64,000 nt of DNA from Penium margaritaceum (Eukaryota; Streptophyta; Zygnematophyceae; Desmidiales; Peniaceae), in contig SZWC01007341.1 of assembly GCA_023375785.1 (NCBI GenBank), positions 22,623-86,622 on the forward strand, in the 5' to 3' direction. Each line of letters starts with the position of its first letter. Positions within the stretch are counted from its first letter, which is position 1. The notes under the pieces were generated by a model. The model was not told the origin of the DNA, did not search any database, and was given only the letters and a program-made list of their open reading frames with translations. This document shows, in pieces, positions 21,367 to 34,820 of this stretch. The translations under genes were made by a program, and so were the position numbers.

Positions 21367-24300
21367 TGTCACACAATGGCACTAGAATGTCACACACTGG
21401 CACTAGAGCGTCAAACTTGAGTACTAGAGCGTCACACTTTGGCACTAGAGCTTCACACTTTGGCACTAGAGCTTCACACTTTGGCATTAGAGCTTCAAAC
21501 TTTGGCATTAGAGCATCTCACTTTGGCACTAGAGTGTCACACTTCGGCACTAGAGCGTCACACTTCGCCAACAGAGTGCCACACTTTGGCACTAGAGCGT
21601 CACACTTTGGTACTAGGGCATCACACTTTGGCACTAGAGCATCACACTTTGGCACTAGAGCTTCACACTTTGGCACTTGACCGTCACACTTTAGCACTAG
21701 AGCGTCATACTTTGGCACTAGAGAGTCCCACTTTGGCACTAGAGCGTCACACTTTGTCACAAGAGCAGCACACTTTGGCACTAGAGAGCCACTCTTTGGC
21801 ACTAGAGCTATACACTTTGGCACTAGAGTGTCACACTTTGGCACTAGAAAGTCACACTTTGGAACTAGAGCTTCATACTTTGGCACAAGAGCATCACACT
21901 TTGGCACTAGAGCTCCACACGTTGGCACTAGAGCTTCACACTTTGGGACTAGAGCGTCACAGTTTGGCACTAGAGCTTTGAACTTTGGCACTAGAGTGTC
22001 ACACTTTGGCACTAGAGCGTCACACTTTGGTACTTGAGCTTCAGACTTTGGCACTAGAGCGTCATTCTTTGGCACGAGAGCATCACTCACTGGCACTAGA
22101 GCATCACACTTTGGCACTGGAGCATCACACTTTGGCACTAAAGCTCCAAACTTTGGCACTACAGCTTCACACTTTGGCACTTGAGCATCACACTTTGGCA
22201 CTAGAGCTTCACACTTTGGCACTAGAGCTTCACACCTTGGCACACAGTGTCACACTTTGGCACTAGAGCTTCACAATTTGGTACTAGAGCTCCAAACTTT
22301 GGCATTAGAGACTCATGCTTTGGGACTAGATTCTCACACTTTGCCACTGGGCGTCACACTTTGATACTAGAGGATCACACTTTGGCACAAGAGCTTCACA
22401 CTTTGGCACTAGAGCTTCACACTTTGGCACTAGAGCTTCACACTTTGGCACTAGAGCGTCTCACTTTGGCACTAGAGGTTTATAACTTGGCACTAGAGTG
22501 TCACACTTTGGCTAGAGATTCACACTTTGGTCATAGAGCTTCATACTTTGGCACAAGAGCGTGACACTTTGGCACTCGAGCATCACACTTTGGCACTAGA
22601 GCTTCACACTTTGGCACTATAGCTTCACACTGTGGCACTAGAGCGTCACACTTTGGCGCGAGAGCATCACACTTCGGCACTAGAGCATTACACTTTGGCA
22701 CTATAGCTTCACACTTTGGCACTAGATCATAAACCTCTGGCACTAGAGGTTCACACTTTGGCAATAAAGCATCACACCTTGGCACTAGAGCGTGACAGTT
22801 TTGCACTAGAGTGTCACACGTTGGCACTAGAGCTTCACACTTTGGCACTAGAGCGTCACACTTTGGGACTAGAGCGTCACACTTTGGCACTAGAGCGTCA
22901 CAATTTGGCATGAGAGCTTCACACTTTGGCACTAGAGCGTCACTTTGGCACTAGAGCTTCACACGTTGGCACTAGAGCCTCACACTTTGACACTAGAGCG
23001 TCACACTTTGGCACTAGAGTATCACACTTTGAAACTAGAGCGTTGCACTTTGGCACTATAGTGTCACACTTTGTCACTAGAGCGTCACATATTGGCACTA
23101 GAGCATGATTCTTTGGCACAAGAGCGTCACAATTTGGCACTAGAGCGTCACACTTTGGCACTAGAGAATCACACTTTAGCACTAGAGCGTCACACTTTGG
23201 CATTAGAGCGTCATACGTTTGCACTAGAGTGTCACACATTAACACAAGAGAGTCACACTTTGGCACTAGAGCGTCACACTTTGGCACTAGAGCATCACAC
23301 TTTGGCACTAGAGTTCCACACTTTGGCACTAGAGCTTCACACTTTGGAGCTAGAGCGTCACCCTTTGGCACTAGAGCTTTGAACTTTGGCACTAGAGCTT
23401 CACACCTTGACACTAGAGCGTCAAGCCTTGGCACTAGAGCTTCACACTTTGGCACTAGAGAATTACACATTGGCACTAGAGCATCAAACTTTCTTACTAT
23501 AGCTTTACAATTTGGCACTCAAGCTCCACACTTTGGCACTAAAGTGTCATACTTTCGCACTAGCGGGTTTCACTTTGGCACAAGAGCTCCACACTTTGGT
23601 CCTAGAGAGTCAAACTTTGGTTCTAGAGCATCACACTTTGGCACTAGTACATCACACTTTGGTACTAGAGCTTCACACTTTGGAACTAGAGCTCCACACT
23701 TTGGCAGTAGAGCGTCATACTTTGGCACTAGCGCGTCCCACGTTGGTACTAGAGCTTCACACGTTGGCACTAGAGAGTCACACTTTGGCACTAGAGCGTC
23801 ACTCTTTGGCACTAGAGCGTCACACTTTGGCACTAGAGCTTCAAACGTTGGCACTACAGCATCATACTTTGGCACTAGAGCATCACATTCTGGCACTAGA
23901 GTGACACACTTTGGCCCTGGAGCATCACACTTTGGCATTGGAGCATCACACTTTGGCACTAAAGCTCCAATCTTTGGCACTAGAGCTTCACCCTTTGGCA
24001 CAAGAGTGTCACACTTTGGCACTAGAGCTTCATACTATGGCACTAGAGCTTCACACATTGGCACACGTTGTCACACTTTGGCACTAGAGCTACATGCTTT
24101 GGTACTAGAGCTCCACACTTTGGGATTATAGACTCACACTTTAGGACTATATTGTCACGCCTTGGCACTAGAGCAGCACACTTTGAAAAAAGAGCATCAC
24201 ACTTTTGCACCAGAACGTAAGTGTTTTGCACTAGAGCTTCACACTTTGGCAATAGAGCATCACACTTTGGCACTAGAGCATCACACTTTGGCACTAGAGC

Positions 24301-25494
24301 TTCTCATTTTTGCATTAGAGCGTCACACTTTGTCACTAGAGTGTCACATTTTGGCAGTAGAGTCTCAAAATCTGGCACTAGAGCTTCCCACTTTCGCACT
24401 AGAGCATCACACTTTGGCACAAGAGCGTCCCACTTTGGCAGAAGAGCATCACACTTTGGCATTACAGCTCCACACTTTGGCACTAGAGCATCACACTTTG
24501 GCACCAGAGCTTCACACTTTGGCACTAGAGCTACACACTTTGGCAGTAGAGCATCACACTTAAACACTAGAGCATCACGCTTTGGCACTAGAGCGTCACA
24601 CTTTGGTACTAGAGCGTCCCACTCAGGCACTAGAGCGTCGAACTTTGGCACTAGAGAGTCACACCTTGGCACCAGAGCTTCACACTTTGGCACTAGAGCG
24701 TCACACTTTGGCACTAGAGCATCACACTTTGGCACTAGAGCATCACACTTTGGCACAAGAGCATCACAAAGTGGCACTAAACATCACACTTTGGCACTGG
24801 AGCCTCAGACTTTGGCACTAGAGTTTCAGCTTTGGCACTATAGCGTCACGCTTGGGCACTAGAGCATCACACATTGGCACTAGAGCTTCGCATGTTGGTT
24901 CTAGAGCGCCACACTTTGGCACTAGAGCGTCACACTTTGACACGAGAGCTTCACACTTTGAAACTATGGCGTCCCACTTTGGCACTGGAGCATCACACTT
25001 TGGCACTAGAGCTTCACACTTTGGAACTAGAGAATCGTGCTTTGCCACTAGAGCTTCACACTTCGGTAGTAAAGTCACACTTTGGCTCTAGAGTGTCACA
25101 CTTTGGCACTAGAGCGTCACACTATGGTACTAGAGTGTCACACTTTAGCACTAGATCGTCACTATTTGGCACGAGAGCTTCACCCTTTGGCACTAGAGTG
25201 TCACACTTTGGCACCAGTGTGTTACACTTTGGCACTAGAGCTTCACAATTTGGCACTAGAGATTCACACTTTGGCAATAGAGCATTACACTTTGGCATAA
25301 GAGTGTCCCACTTTGGCGCCAAAGCATCACACTTTGGCACTAGAGCATCACACTTTGGCACTAGAGCTTCACACATTGGCACTGAAGTGTCACACTTTGG
25401 CACTAGAGCTTTACACTTCAGCATTAGACCATCACACATTGGCACTACAGCGTCACCCTTTGGCTCTAGTGCGTCACACTTTGGCACTAGACGG

Positions 25495-25530
25495 TCTAGT
25501 GCCAAAGTGGGATACTCTAGTACCAAAGTG
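25495..25530 (+). repeat. 36-bp micro-inversion inside block C
   Basis: Nearly two units (TCTAGTGCCAAAGTGGG, then a GTACCAAAGTG unit) lie in forward orientation within the reverse array. With the flanking CACTTTGGCACTAGA and a CGG spacer they form a 15-bp perfect inverted repeat. Confidence 0.93.
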
Positions 25531-27240
25531 CACTAGAGCTTCACACTTTGGCACTATAGCATTACACTTTGGAACTAGAGCGTCACACGTTGGCACTAGA
25601 GCATCACAGTTTGGAACTAGAGCGCCACACTTTGTCAGTAGAGCTTCACATTTTGGCACTGGAGCGTCACACTTTGGCACTAGAGCTTCACAATGCACAC
25701 TTTGGCATTAGAGCGTCACATTTTGGCACAAGAGCGGCACACTTTGGCACTAGAGCATCACACTTTGGCAATGGAGCGTCACACTTTGGCAATAGAGCGT
25801 CACACTTTGGCACTAGAGCGTCACACTTTGGCACTAGAGCTTCACACATTGGCACTAGAGTGTCACACTTTGGCAATATAGCTACACACTTTGGCACTAG
25901 AGCGTCACAATTTTGCACTAGTACGTCACACTTTGGCACTAGATCGTCACACTTTGGCACTAGAGAATCACACTTTGGCACTACAGGGTCACACTTTGGA
26001 ACTAGAGCGTTATACTTTGGCACTAATGCTTCACACATTGGCACTAGAGTGTCACACTTTGGCACTAGAGATTCACACTCTCGTACTAGACTGTCACACG
26101 TTGGCACTAGAGCATCACCCTTTGGCACTAGAGCATCACATTTTGGCACTAAAGAGTCACACTTGGGCACTAGAGCTTCACACCTTGGCACTAGAGTGTC
26201 ACACATCAGCACTAGCGTGTCTCACTTTGGCACCAGAGCGTCACACTTTGGCACCAGAGCGTTACACTTTGGCACTAGAGCGTCAAACTTTGGCACTTAA
26301 GCTTCACTCTTCGGTACTAGACCGTCAGATACTCGCACTAGAGCCTCACCACTTGGCACTAGAGTGTCACACTTTGGAACTAGAGCGTCACACTCTGGCA
26401 CTAGAGCGTCACAATTTGGCACTAGAGATTCACACTTTGGCACTAGAGCATTACACTTTGGCACAAGAGTGTCCCACTTTGGCACTAGAGCGTCGCACTT
26501 TGGCACCAGAGTGTCACACTTTGGCACTAGAGTGTCACACGTGGGCACTAGATATTCACACTTTGGCACTAGAGCATCACACTTTGGCACTGGAGCTTCA
26601 TGCTTTGGGAATATAGCTACACACTTTGGCATTAGAGAATCACAATTTGGCACTAGAGCGTCACACTTTGGTACTAGAGCGTCACACTTTGGCACTAGAG
26701 CGTCATGCTTTGGCACTAGAGCGTCCCACATTGGCACTAGAGTGTCACACTTTGACACTAGAGCTTCACACATTGGCACTAGAGTGTCACATGTTGGCAC
26801 TAGAGCAACACCCTTTGGCACTAGTGTGTCACAATTTGGCACTAGAGTTGCATGCTTTTACACTAGAGTGTCACACTTTGGCACTAGAGCATCAAACATC
26901 GGCACTAGAGCTTCACACTTCGGCACTAGAGCGTCACACTTTGGCACTAAGGCTTCTCACTTTTGCACTAAAGTGTCACACTTTGGTGCTAGAGTGTCAC
27001 ACTTTTGCACTAGAATGTCACAATTCGACACTAGAGCATCACAGTTTGGCAGTAGAGCGCCACACTTTGGCACTAGAGCTTCACATTTCTGCACTAGAGC
27101 GTCACACTTTGGCACTAGAGCTTCACATTTTGGTACTAGAGCATCACAATTTGGCACCAGAGCGTCACACTTTGGGACTAGACCTTCACACTTTGGGACT
27201 ATAGCTACACACTTTGGCACTAGAGCATCACACTTTGGCA

Positions 27241-27857
27241 CTAGAGCGTCACAATTTGGCACTAGAGCATCACACTTTGGCACTAGAGCGTCACACTTTG
27301 GCACTAGAGCGTCATACTTTGGCACTAAAGCTTCACACTTTGGCACTAGAGCATCCCACTTAGGCACTAGAGCATCACACTTTGGCACTAGAACCTCATA
27401 CTTTGGCACTAGAGCATTACCTTTTGGCACTAGAGCCTCATAATTTGGCACGAGAGCGTCACATTTTGGCACAACAGCAACACACTTTGGCACTAGAGCG
27501 TCACCCTTTGGCACTATAGTATCAAAATTTGGCACTAGAGCATCACAATTGGCACTAGAGCGTCACAATTTGGCACTAAAGCGTCACACTTTGGCACTAG
27601 AGCGTCACACTTTGGCAGTAGAGCGTCATACTTTGGCACTAAAGCTTCACACTTTGGCACTAGAGCATCCCACTTAGGCACTAGAGCGTAACACTTTGGC
27701 ACTAGAACCTCATACTTTGGCACTAGAGCATTACCTTTTGGCACTAGAGCCTCATACTTTGGCACGAGAGCGTCACATTTTGGCACTACAGCAACACACT
27801 TTGGCACTAGAGCGTCACCCTTTGGCACTATAGTATCAAACTTTGGCACTAGAGCGT
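27241..27857 (-). repeat. 314-bp tandem duplication carrying a 20-bp unit
   Basis: A block containing a shortened TCACAATTGGCACTAGAG unit, a CATACTTTGGCACGAGAG-like unit and a TATAGTATCAAA unit is present twice. TATAGTATCAAA anchors lie 314 bp apart (27,515 and 27,829). 314 is 15 units minus one base, because each copy includes one 20-bp unit. The copies differ at only a few bases. Confidence 0.9.
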
Positions 27858-29907
27858 CACAATTGGCACTAGAGCGTCACACTTTTGCACTAGAGTTTCA
27901 CACTTTGGCACTAGAGCGTCACACTTTGGCACTAGAGCGTCACACTTTGGCAATAGAACATGACACTTTGGCACTAGAGCGTCACACTTTGCACTAGAGA
28001 ATTACACTTTGGCACTAGAGCGTCACATTTTGGCACTAGAGGGGCACACATTGGCAGTTGAGCGTCACACTTTGGCACTAGAGCATTACACTTTGGCACT
28101 AGAGCATCACACTTTGGCACTAGAGCCTCACATTTTGGCACTAGAGTTTTGAACTTTGGCACTAGAGCGTCACACTTTGGAACTAGAGAGTCACACATGG
28201 ACACTAGAGCGTTACACTTTGGCACTAGAGGGTCACACTTTGGGACTAGAGCGTCACACATTGGCACTTGAGCTTCACACTTTGGCAGTAAAGTGTCATA
28301 ATTTGGCAGTAGAGCATCACACTTTGGCACCATTGCATCACACTTTGGCACTAGAGCTTCACACTTTGGCAGTAGATCTTCACACTTCCATAATAGAGCG
28401 TCATACCTTGACACTAGAGTGTCACACTTTGGTGCTACAGCATCCCACTTTGGCATGGAGTGGCACACTTTGGCACTAGAGCTTCACTCTTTGGCACTAC
28501 AGCATCACACTTTGGCACTAGAGCTTCACACTTCGGCACTAGAGCGTCACACTCTGGCCCTAGAGCATCACACTTTGGCACTAAAGCGTCACACTATGGC
28601 ACTAGAGTGTCACCCTTTGGCACTAGAGCATCATACTTTGGCACTAGAGCGTCACACTTTGGCACTATAGCGTCACACTTTAGCACTACAGTGTCACACG
28701 TTCGCACTAGAGCGTCACACTTTGGCACTAGAGCTTCACACTTTAGCACTAAAGCGTCATACTCTGGCACTAGAACGTAACAGTTCAAAACTAGAGCGTC
28801 ACACTTTGGCACTTCAGCGCCAGACTTTGCCACTAGAGCGTCACAATTTGGCACTACAGCGTCATACTTTAGCACTAGAGCGTCACACTTTGGCATGATA
28901 GTGTCAAGCTTTGGCACTAGAGCTTCACATGTTGGCTCTAGAGCATCACACGTTGGCATTAGAGCGTCCCACTTGGGCACTAGAGCGTCACACTTTGGCA
29001 CTAGAGCGTCACACTGTGGCACTAGAGGATCACACTTTGGCACTAGAGTGTCACACCTTGGCACTAGAGCATCACACTTTGGCACTAGAGCATCACACTT
29101 TGGCACTAGAGCGTCACACGTTGGCACTAGATTTTTGAAATTTGGCACTAGAGCGTCACACTTTGGTACTAGAGCGTCACACTTTGGCTCTAGAGCATCA
29201 CACTTTGGTACTAGAGCTTCACACTTTGGAACTAGAGCGTCACACTTTGGTACTAGAGCATCACACTTTGGCACTAGAGCATCACACTTTGGCACTCGAG
29301 CTTCACAGTTTGGCACTAGAGCGTCACAGTTTGGCACTAGAGCTTCACACTTTGGCACAAGAGAGTCATGATTTGGCACTTTAGTGTCACACTTCGACAC
29401 TAGAGCATCACACTTTGGCACTAGAGCTTCACACTTTGGCACTAGAGCGTCACACTTTGGCACTAGAGCGTCACACTTCGGTAGTAGAGCTTCACACTTT
29501 TGCACTTGAGTGTCACACTTGGCACTACAGCTTCACACTTTGGCACTAGACTATCATACTTTGGCACTAGATTGTCACCCTTTGGCACTCGTGTGTCACA
29601 CTTTGGCACTAGAGCTTCACACTTTGGTACTAGATTGTCCCACTTTGGCACTGGAGTGTCACACTTTGGCACTTGAGCTTCACAAATGGGCTCTAGAGCA
29701 TCACGCTTTAGCACTAGAGCTTCACTCTTCGACACTTGAGTGTCATACTTTGGCACTAGAGCATCACACTTTGGCTCTTAAGCGTCAAACTTTGGCACTA
29801 GAGCGTCACACTTTGATACTAGAGCGTCACACTTTGGAACTAGAGCGTCAAAATTTGGCACTAGAGCTTTACACTTTAGCACTAGAGCGTCACACTTTGG
29901 CACTAGA

Positions 29908-30464
29908 TGTTGAATATGTTTGCCCCTTGTTCAGTCTTGTATGACGGATCAGGAATGCTCTGCCCCTTATGGAGGTATGACCCCTGGATTTGTTGTAGGG
30001 TGACTCAACTATGCTCTGTCTCATGAGAGATATGACCTGTGATTACACCATGTAGGTGAGTGGTTAACTTGGCCATTTTGTTGATTTGGGCAAGTGAGAG
30101 GTCATGAGCTCGATCTTGGCTCCATGCACATCTAGGTTGTTTTAGAAGCTTCCAAGAAAGAAAGTCCATTGCTTCTGGGTAGCAACACGGCTGATCAGTC
30201 ACCTTGGCACAAGGATGCTTATGTGTCAAGCTCACAGCGCAAGTCTCTTGGTGATGTGGCAGGGTGAAGCCACTTCTTAGGAATGTGCTTTTGAGTTCTA
30301 GGACTGGACAGACAGCTATAAAAGGACTTGTCTTGCATGCTGATCAATCAACCCTTGCTTGATGCTCTCTTGCGTATTGACGACTTGAGCTCTTCTTGAG
30401 ATGTAATGCTAAGGCGTTAGTACTCTTGAAGGTGAAGTGTATGCCTGATTAAGTTTGGGGTGCA
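29908..30464 (+). repeat. Copia 2 left (5') LTR, running into the gap
   Basis: The first 557 bp match the right LTR nearly base for base, and then the gap begins. It holds about 50 bp near 30,050-30,100 that is absent from the right copy at its single N. The LTR end and primer site are hidden in the gap. Confidence 0.93.
30317..30324 (+). promoter_or_regulatory. TATA box in Copia 2 5' LTR
   Basis: TATAAAAG in the 3' half of the LTR, a usual place for the element promoter. It is conserved in the other LTR at 36,515. Confidence 0.7.
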
Positions 30465-31259
30465 NNNNNNNNNNNNNNNNNNNNNNNNNNNNNNNNNNNN
30501 NNNNNNNNNNNNNNNNNNNNNNNNNNNNNNNNNNNNNNNNNNNNNNNNNNNNNNNNNNNNNNNNNNNNNNNNNNNNNNNNNNNNNNNNNNNNNNNNNNNN
30601 NNNNNNNNNNNNNNNNNNNNNNNNNNNNNNNNNNNNNNNNNNNNNNNNNNNNNNNNNNNNNNNNNNNNNNNNNNNNNNNNNNNNNNNNNNNNNNNNNNNN
30701 NNNNNNNNNNNNNNNNNNNNNNNNNNNNNNNNNNNNNNNNNNNNNNNNNNNNNNNNNNNNNNNNNNNNNNNNNNNNNNNNNNNNNNNNNNNNNNNNNNNN
30801 NNNNNNNNNNNNNNNNNNNNNNNNNNNNNNNNNNNNNNNNNNNNNNNNNNNNNNNNNNNNNNNNNNNNNNNNNNNNNNNNNNNNNNNNNNNNNNNNNNNN
30901 NNNNNNNNNNNNNNNNNNNNNNNNNNNNNNNNNNNNNNNNNNNNNNNNNNNNNNNNNNNNNNNNNNNNNNNNNNNNNNNNNNNNNNNNNNNNNNNNNNNN
31001 NNNNNNNNNNNNNNNNNNNNNNNNNNNNNNNNNNNNNNNNNNNNNNNNNNNNNNNNNNNNNNNNNNNNNNNNNNNNNNNNNNNNNNNNNNNNNNNNNNNN
31101 NNNNNNNNNNNNNNNNNNNNNNNNNNNNNNNNNNNNNNNNNNNNNNNNNNNNNNNNNNNNNNNNNNNNNNNNNNNNNNNNNNNNNNNNNNNNNNNNNNNN
31201 NNNNNNNNNNNNNNNNNNNNNNNNNNNNNNNNNNNNNNNNNNNNNNNNNNNNNNNNNNN
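30465..31259. other. Assembly gap (795 N)
   Basis: The gap hides the end of the 5' LTR, the primer site and most of gag of Copia 2. Open frames drawn across it are artefacts. Confidence 0.99.
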
Positions 31260-32157
31260 TGGACGGAAGAGCAAGTATCCTACACCACCGTCTCGGAGTA
31301 TGTACGGAATGAAGCCATACGTCGCAGCAGTAGTGAAGCAAACATGGCTGCCTTTTCCTCACGAAGCAGCGGTGCCTTTCGTAATACCTCCTCCTCTGGA
31401 TACAAGGGAAACAACGGCACTGGTGGAAGGGGTCCAAAGCGTCAAGGAAACTGCCATAACTGTGGTAAGGCTGGACACTGGGCTCGGGAGTGCCGGGCAC
31501 CCAAGAAGGAGGGAGGAGACGAGGATGAATGGCGAGGGGGACATGGTGGGAAGGATCCCACAAGCTTGATGGCCGAGTGTGCCTCCAACAAAGGGAGGGC
31601 GATACTCAGGCCAGGAGCTTACGGCCTTGACTCGGGTACAAACGAGTACACCACCTATGAGAAGAGAGACTTCATCTCTCTTGCTCCATGCAACAAAAAC
31701 TTCAGAGTCGCCAACGGCAAGGTTGAGGCAGCTGAGGGGATTGGTGACAAGCTGGTCACCGTGGGTGTCAACGGTGCGGACTCCGACCTCAAGCTAGAGG
31801 GGGTAGTCTACTTGCCCTCCTTCACAGCCAACCTGCTCTCTGTCTCTAAGATAACTGACCATGGCATGACAGTTGTTTTTAAAGAGAAGGAAGCAGTGAT
31901 AGTCCCTACCAAGGACATCAGCATTTCCTACCTTGCCAAGAAGGTTGTTGCACAGGTCCCTCGCGTTGATGGACTCTACGTCTTGAAAACCAAGACAACA
32001 TCAACGGCTGAATCTTTGGCCGGGAGTGATGATGAGGAGAGCAACGATGCAGACTCTGATGACGAAGGACATGTTGGAGCAGCGGAAGCAGTGGCACCGG
32101 AAGATTCGGCAGCAAAACCAGAAGCAAATGCAGCCACCGAGGCTGTTCATTCTAGCT
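31260..32157 (+). pseudogene. gag: Copia 2 gag end and protease part
   Basis: After the gap the plus-strand translation gives a glycine-rich stretch and a CCHC zinc knuckle (CHNCGKAGHWARECR), then a degenerate protease region around YGLDSG, then FRVANGKVEAAEGIGDKL and YLPSFTANLLSVSKITDHG, which are typical of the copia protease-to-integrase segment. An acidic Asp/Glu/Ser-rich stretch follows. It encodes the RNA-binding end of the particle protein and the processing protease of a fossil. Confidence 0.88.
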
Positions 32158-32159
32158 AG

Positions 32160-32960
32160 TGCACATCGTCGGAGAACCTGTGGCACAGGCGCTTTGGACA
32201 CGTGGCTCATCGCACACTGGTACTCATGGATAAGCAGGAGCTAGTGCGTGGGATGGAGCTAGGTGATGAGGCGGAGGGAGCTGGGATCTTGTGTGAGCCA
32301 TGCCTTCAAGGCAAGGCCAAGAAGAAACCTTTCAAGCGTAATGGTACGCGTGCTCTCGCACCCCTTGACCTCATCCACTCTGACATGTGTGGTTCCTTTC
32401 GCATACCGTCCAATGGAGGCAGCAGATATTTCCTCACATGCATCGACGACAACAGCCGCAAGGTCTGGATATACTTTCTCAAAAAGAAAAGTGAGGTGAA
32501 GGAGAATCTGCAAGCCTTTGTCGCTATGGTCGAGCGACAGAGTGGAAGGAAGGTGAAGGNTGCAGGGAGTGGCTCAAGGCACAGGGCATTGAACACCAGA
32601 AAACTACTCCCTACTCACCTCAAAGCAACGGCGTAGCAGAGAGGATGAATCAGACCCTCCTTGGCATGACAAGGTGCATGCTCTTTGACGCCAAGCTGCC
32701 TCCTAGGTTCTGGGCTGAAGCAGCACGCACGGCTACGTATCTTGTGAACCTCACACCTGCAGCAGATCTGCAAAGGAGAGGCAAGAAGAAGCAGATACAG
32801 CAGCTGAAGACACCTCAAGAAGCATAGTCGGGCAGGAAGCCGGACGCCTCCCATCTCAAGGTGTTCGGTTGCACCGGCTTTGCCAAGGTCCAGGCGGGTG
32901 AGGGTCCTGGAAAGCTCGATGCAAGAGCACGAAAGTGTATTTTCATCGGCTATGACACCG
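32160..32960 (+). pseudogene. pol: Copia 2 pol part: integrase
   Basis: The plus-strand translation has the gag-pre-integrase zinc residues (GILCEPCLQGKAKKKPF), the integrase core start (LDLIHSDMCGSFRIPS, YFLTCIDDNSRKVWIYFLKK), and later PYSPQSNGVAERMNQTLLGM with the catalytic glutamate, followed by the LKVFGCTGFAKV stretch common after copia integrase. It includes one single-N join at 32,560. It is decayed, with several breaks across the part. Confidence 0.88.
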
Positions 32961-33388
32961 CCCACAGAGCTTATAGAATGTGGGACCTAGGAGCTAAGAA
33001 GGTCATCCGCAGCAAAGACGTGGATTTCCACGAACGTTCAGTGAGTAAGGGAGAGCTTCTTGAACTTGAGAACACTCCAAAACAGGGAGAGTGGCTCACT
33101 CTTCTTGAGGAGGGAGACAAAGCACCAGCACAATGGCATGGGCTGGGTACTACAACAGGGAGAGAAGCTGATGAAGATGACTCGGAGGAATCAGCCTCCG
33201 AGTCTGACGTATCTGATCCTCCAGACCATGAGGAGGATACCTCTCTCCCCATCGACGACAAAACAAACCTCCAGCCTCTACATCAACAGCAACAGCAAGC
33301 AGGTCCAAGGAGCAGTTCACGTCTGAAAGTTCCTCGGCAGCATTACGATGCAGATAGGGGTGAATGGATAGGCTTCAACTATTCGTTC
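32961..33388 (+). pseudogene. pol: Copia 2 integrase-RT linker
   Basis: AYRMWDLGAKKVIRSKDVDF is the conserved copia motif after integrase. It is followed by an acidic, serine-rich segment (DDSEESASESDVSDPPDHEE) and a glutamine-rich run. Such linkers are variable in length between copia families. Confidence 0.85.
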
Positions 33389-34820
33389 ATGGTTCAAGAG
33401 GAGCCAACGTCTGTCGCAGAGGCACTCGCGCGGCCTGACAAAGCAGAGTGGGATGAAGCAATTCGCAGTGAACTCAGCTCCATCCAGGAGAATGGGACAT
33501 GGGTACTGGTGGACAGACCTGTCGGCGCTCATGCTGTGGGTTCCAAGTGGGTGCTGAAAGTAAAAAGGAAACAGGATGGTAAGATAGACAAGTACAAGGC
33601 ACGGGTGGTAGCAAAGGGGTTCTCTCAACGGCCTGGCGCAGAGTACGATGAGACCTTTGCTCCCGTTGTGACGTTTGCCTCCATCCGGTCAATGCTCGCC
33701 ATTGCTGCTGCCAAGAACATGGAGGTCCACCAGATGGATGTCANGCAGAGGCACTCGCGCGGCCTGACAAAGCTGAGTGGGATGAAGCAATTCGCAGTGA
33801 ACTCAGCTCCATCGAGGAGAATGGGACATGGGTACTGGTGGACAGACCTGCCGGCGCTCATGTTGTGGGTTCCAAGTGGGTGCTGAAAGTAAAAAGGAAA
33901 CAGGATGGTAAGATAGACAAGTACAAGGCACGGGTGGTAGCAAAGGGGTTCTCTCAACAGCCTGGTGCAGAGTACGATGAGACCTTTGCTCCCGTTGTGA
34001 CGTTTGCATCCATCCGGTCAATGCTCGCCATTGCTGCTGCCAAGAACATGGAGGTCCACCAGATGGATGTCAAGACAGCCTTCCTTTACGGCAAACTTGA
34101 CAAGGAGGTGTTGATGGAGGTATCAGAGGGGGTTGATGCGCCCGAGGGCAAGGTGTGCAGGCTGGTGAAGGCGCTCTATGGGCTAAAACAAGCGCCAAGA
34201 CTTTGGTACCAAGAGATGGATACATTCATGGCCAAGGAGTCCTTCATGCACTGCGACAACGACCCTAGCATGTACGTGTATGAGAGCGACAAAGGGACTA
34301 TGTTGGTCGCCTTGTACGTNGGTTCTCTCAACGGCCTGGCGCAGAGTACGATGAGACCTTTGCTCCCGTTGTGACGTTTGCCTCCATCCGGTCAATGCTC
34401 GCCATTGCTGCTGCCAAGAACATGGAGGTCCACCAGATGGATGTCAAGACAGCCTTCCTTTACGGCAAACTTGACAAGGAGGTGTTGATGGAGGTTCCAG
34501 AGGGGGTTGATGCGCCCGAGGGCAAGGTGTGCAGTCTGGTGAAGGCGCTCTATGGGCTAAAACAAGCGCCAAGACTTTGGTACCACGAGATGGATACATT
34601 CATGGCCAAGGAGTCCTTCATGCACTGCGACAACGACCCTAGCATGTACGTGCATGAGAGCGACAAAGGGACTATGTTGGTCGCCTTGTACGTGGATGAC
34701 CTGATTCTGTACTCTTCTTCAACGCAGCTGCTGGACGATCTCAAGGGGCAGCTGAGTAGCAGGTTCAAGATGAAGGACATGGGTCCTCTTAACTTCTACC
34801 TTGGCATTGCCATCAAGCAT
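33389..34820 (+). pseudogene. pol: Copia 2 pol part: reverse transcriptase (with duplicated stretches)
   Basis: The plus-strand translation shows the copia RT domain: ENGTWVLVDRPVGAHAVGSK, KARVVAKGFSQRPGAEYDET, MEVHQMDVKTAFLYGKLDKE, KALYGLKQAPRLWY, and YVDDLILYSS at about 34,689. Stretches of 328 bp and about 370 bp appear twice, each repeat starting right after a single N (33,744 and 34,320). The given sequence is therefore longer than one RT domain, most likely because overlapping contigs were joined end to end. Fossil part. Confidence 0.9.

Larger units (their letters stand above)
21351..29907 (-). repeat. 21-bp satellite array, block C (reverse)
   Basis: About 407 units of the same satellite in reverse orientation (CACTTTGGCACTAGAGCGTCA on the plus strand, with CATCA, TGTCA and CTTCA as the common variants of the CGTCA step). 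The only structure inside is a micro-inversion at 25,495 and a 314-bp tandem duplication at 27,241. No gene is seen. It ends at CTAGA, the target of Copia 2. Confidence 0.97.

Noticed and set aside
30409-31563. Long open frames across 30,465-31,259
   Set aside because: They run through 795 undetermined bases.
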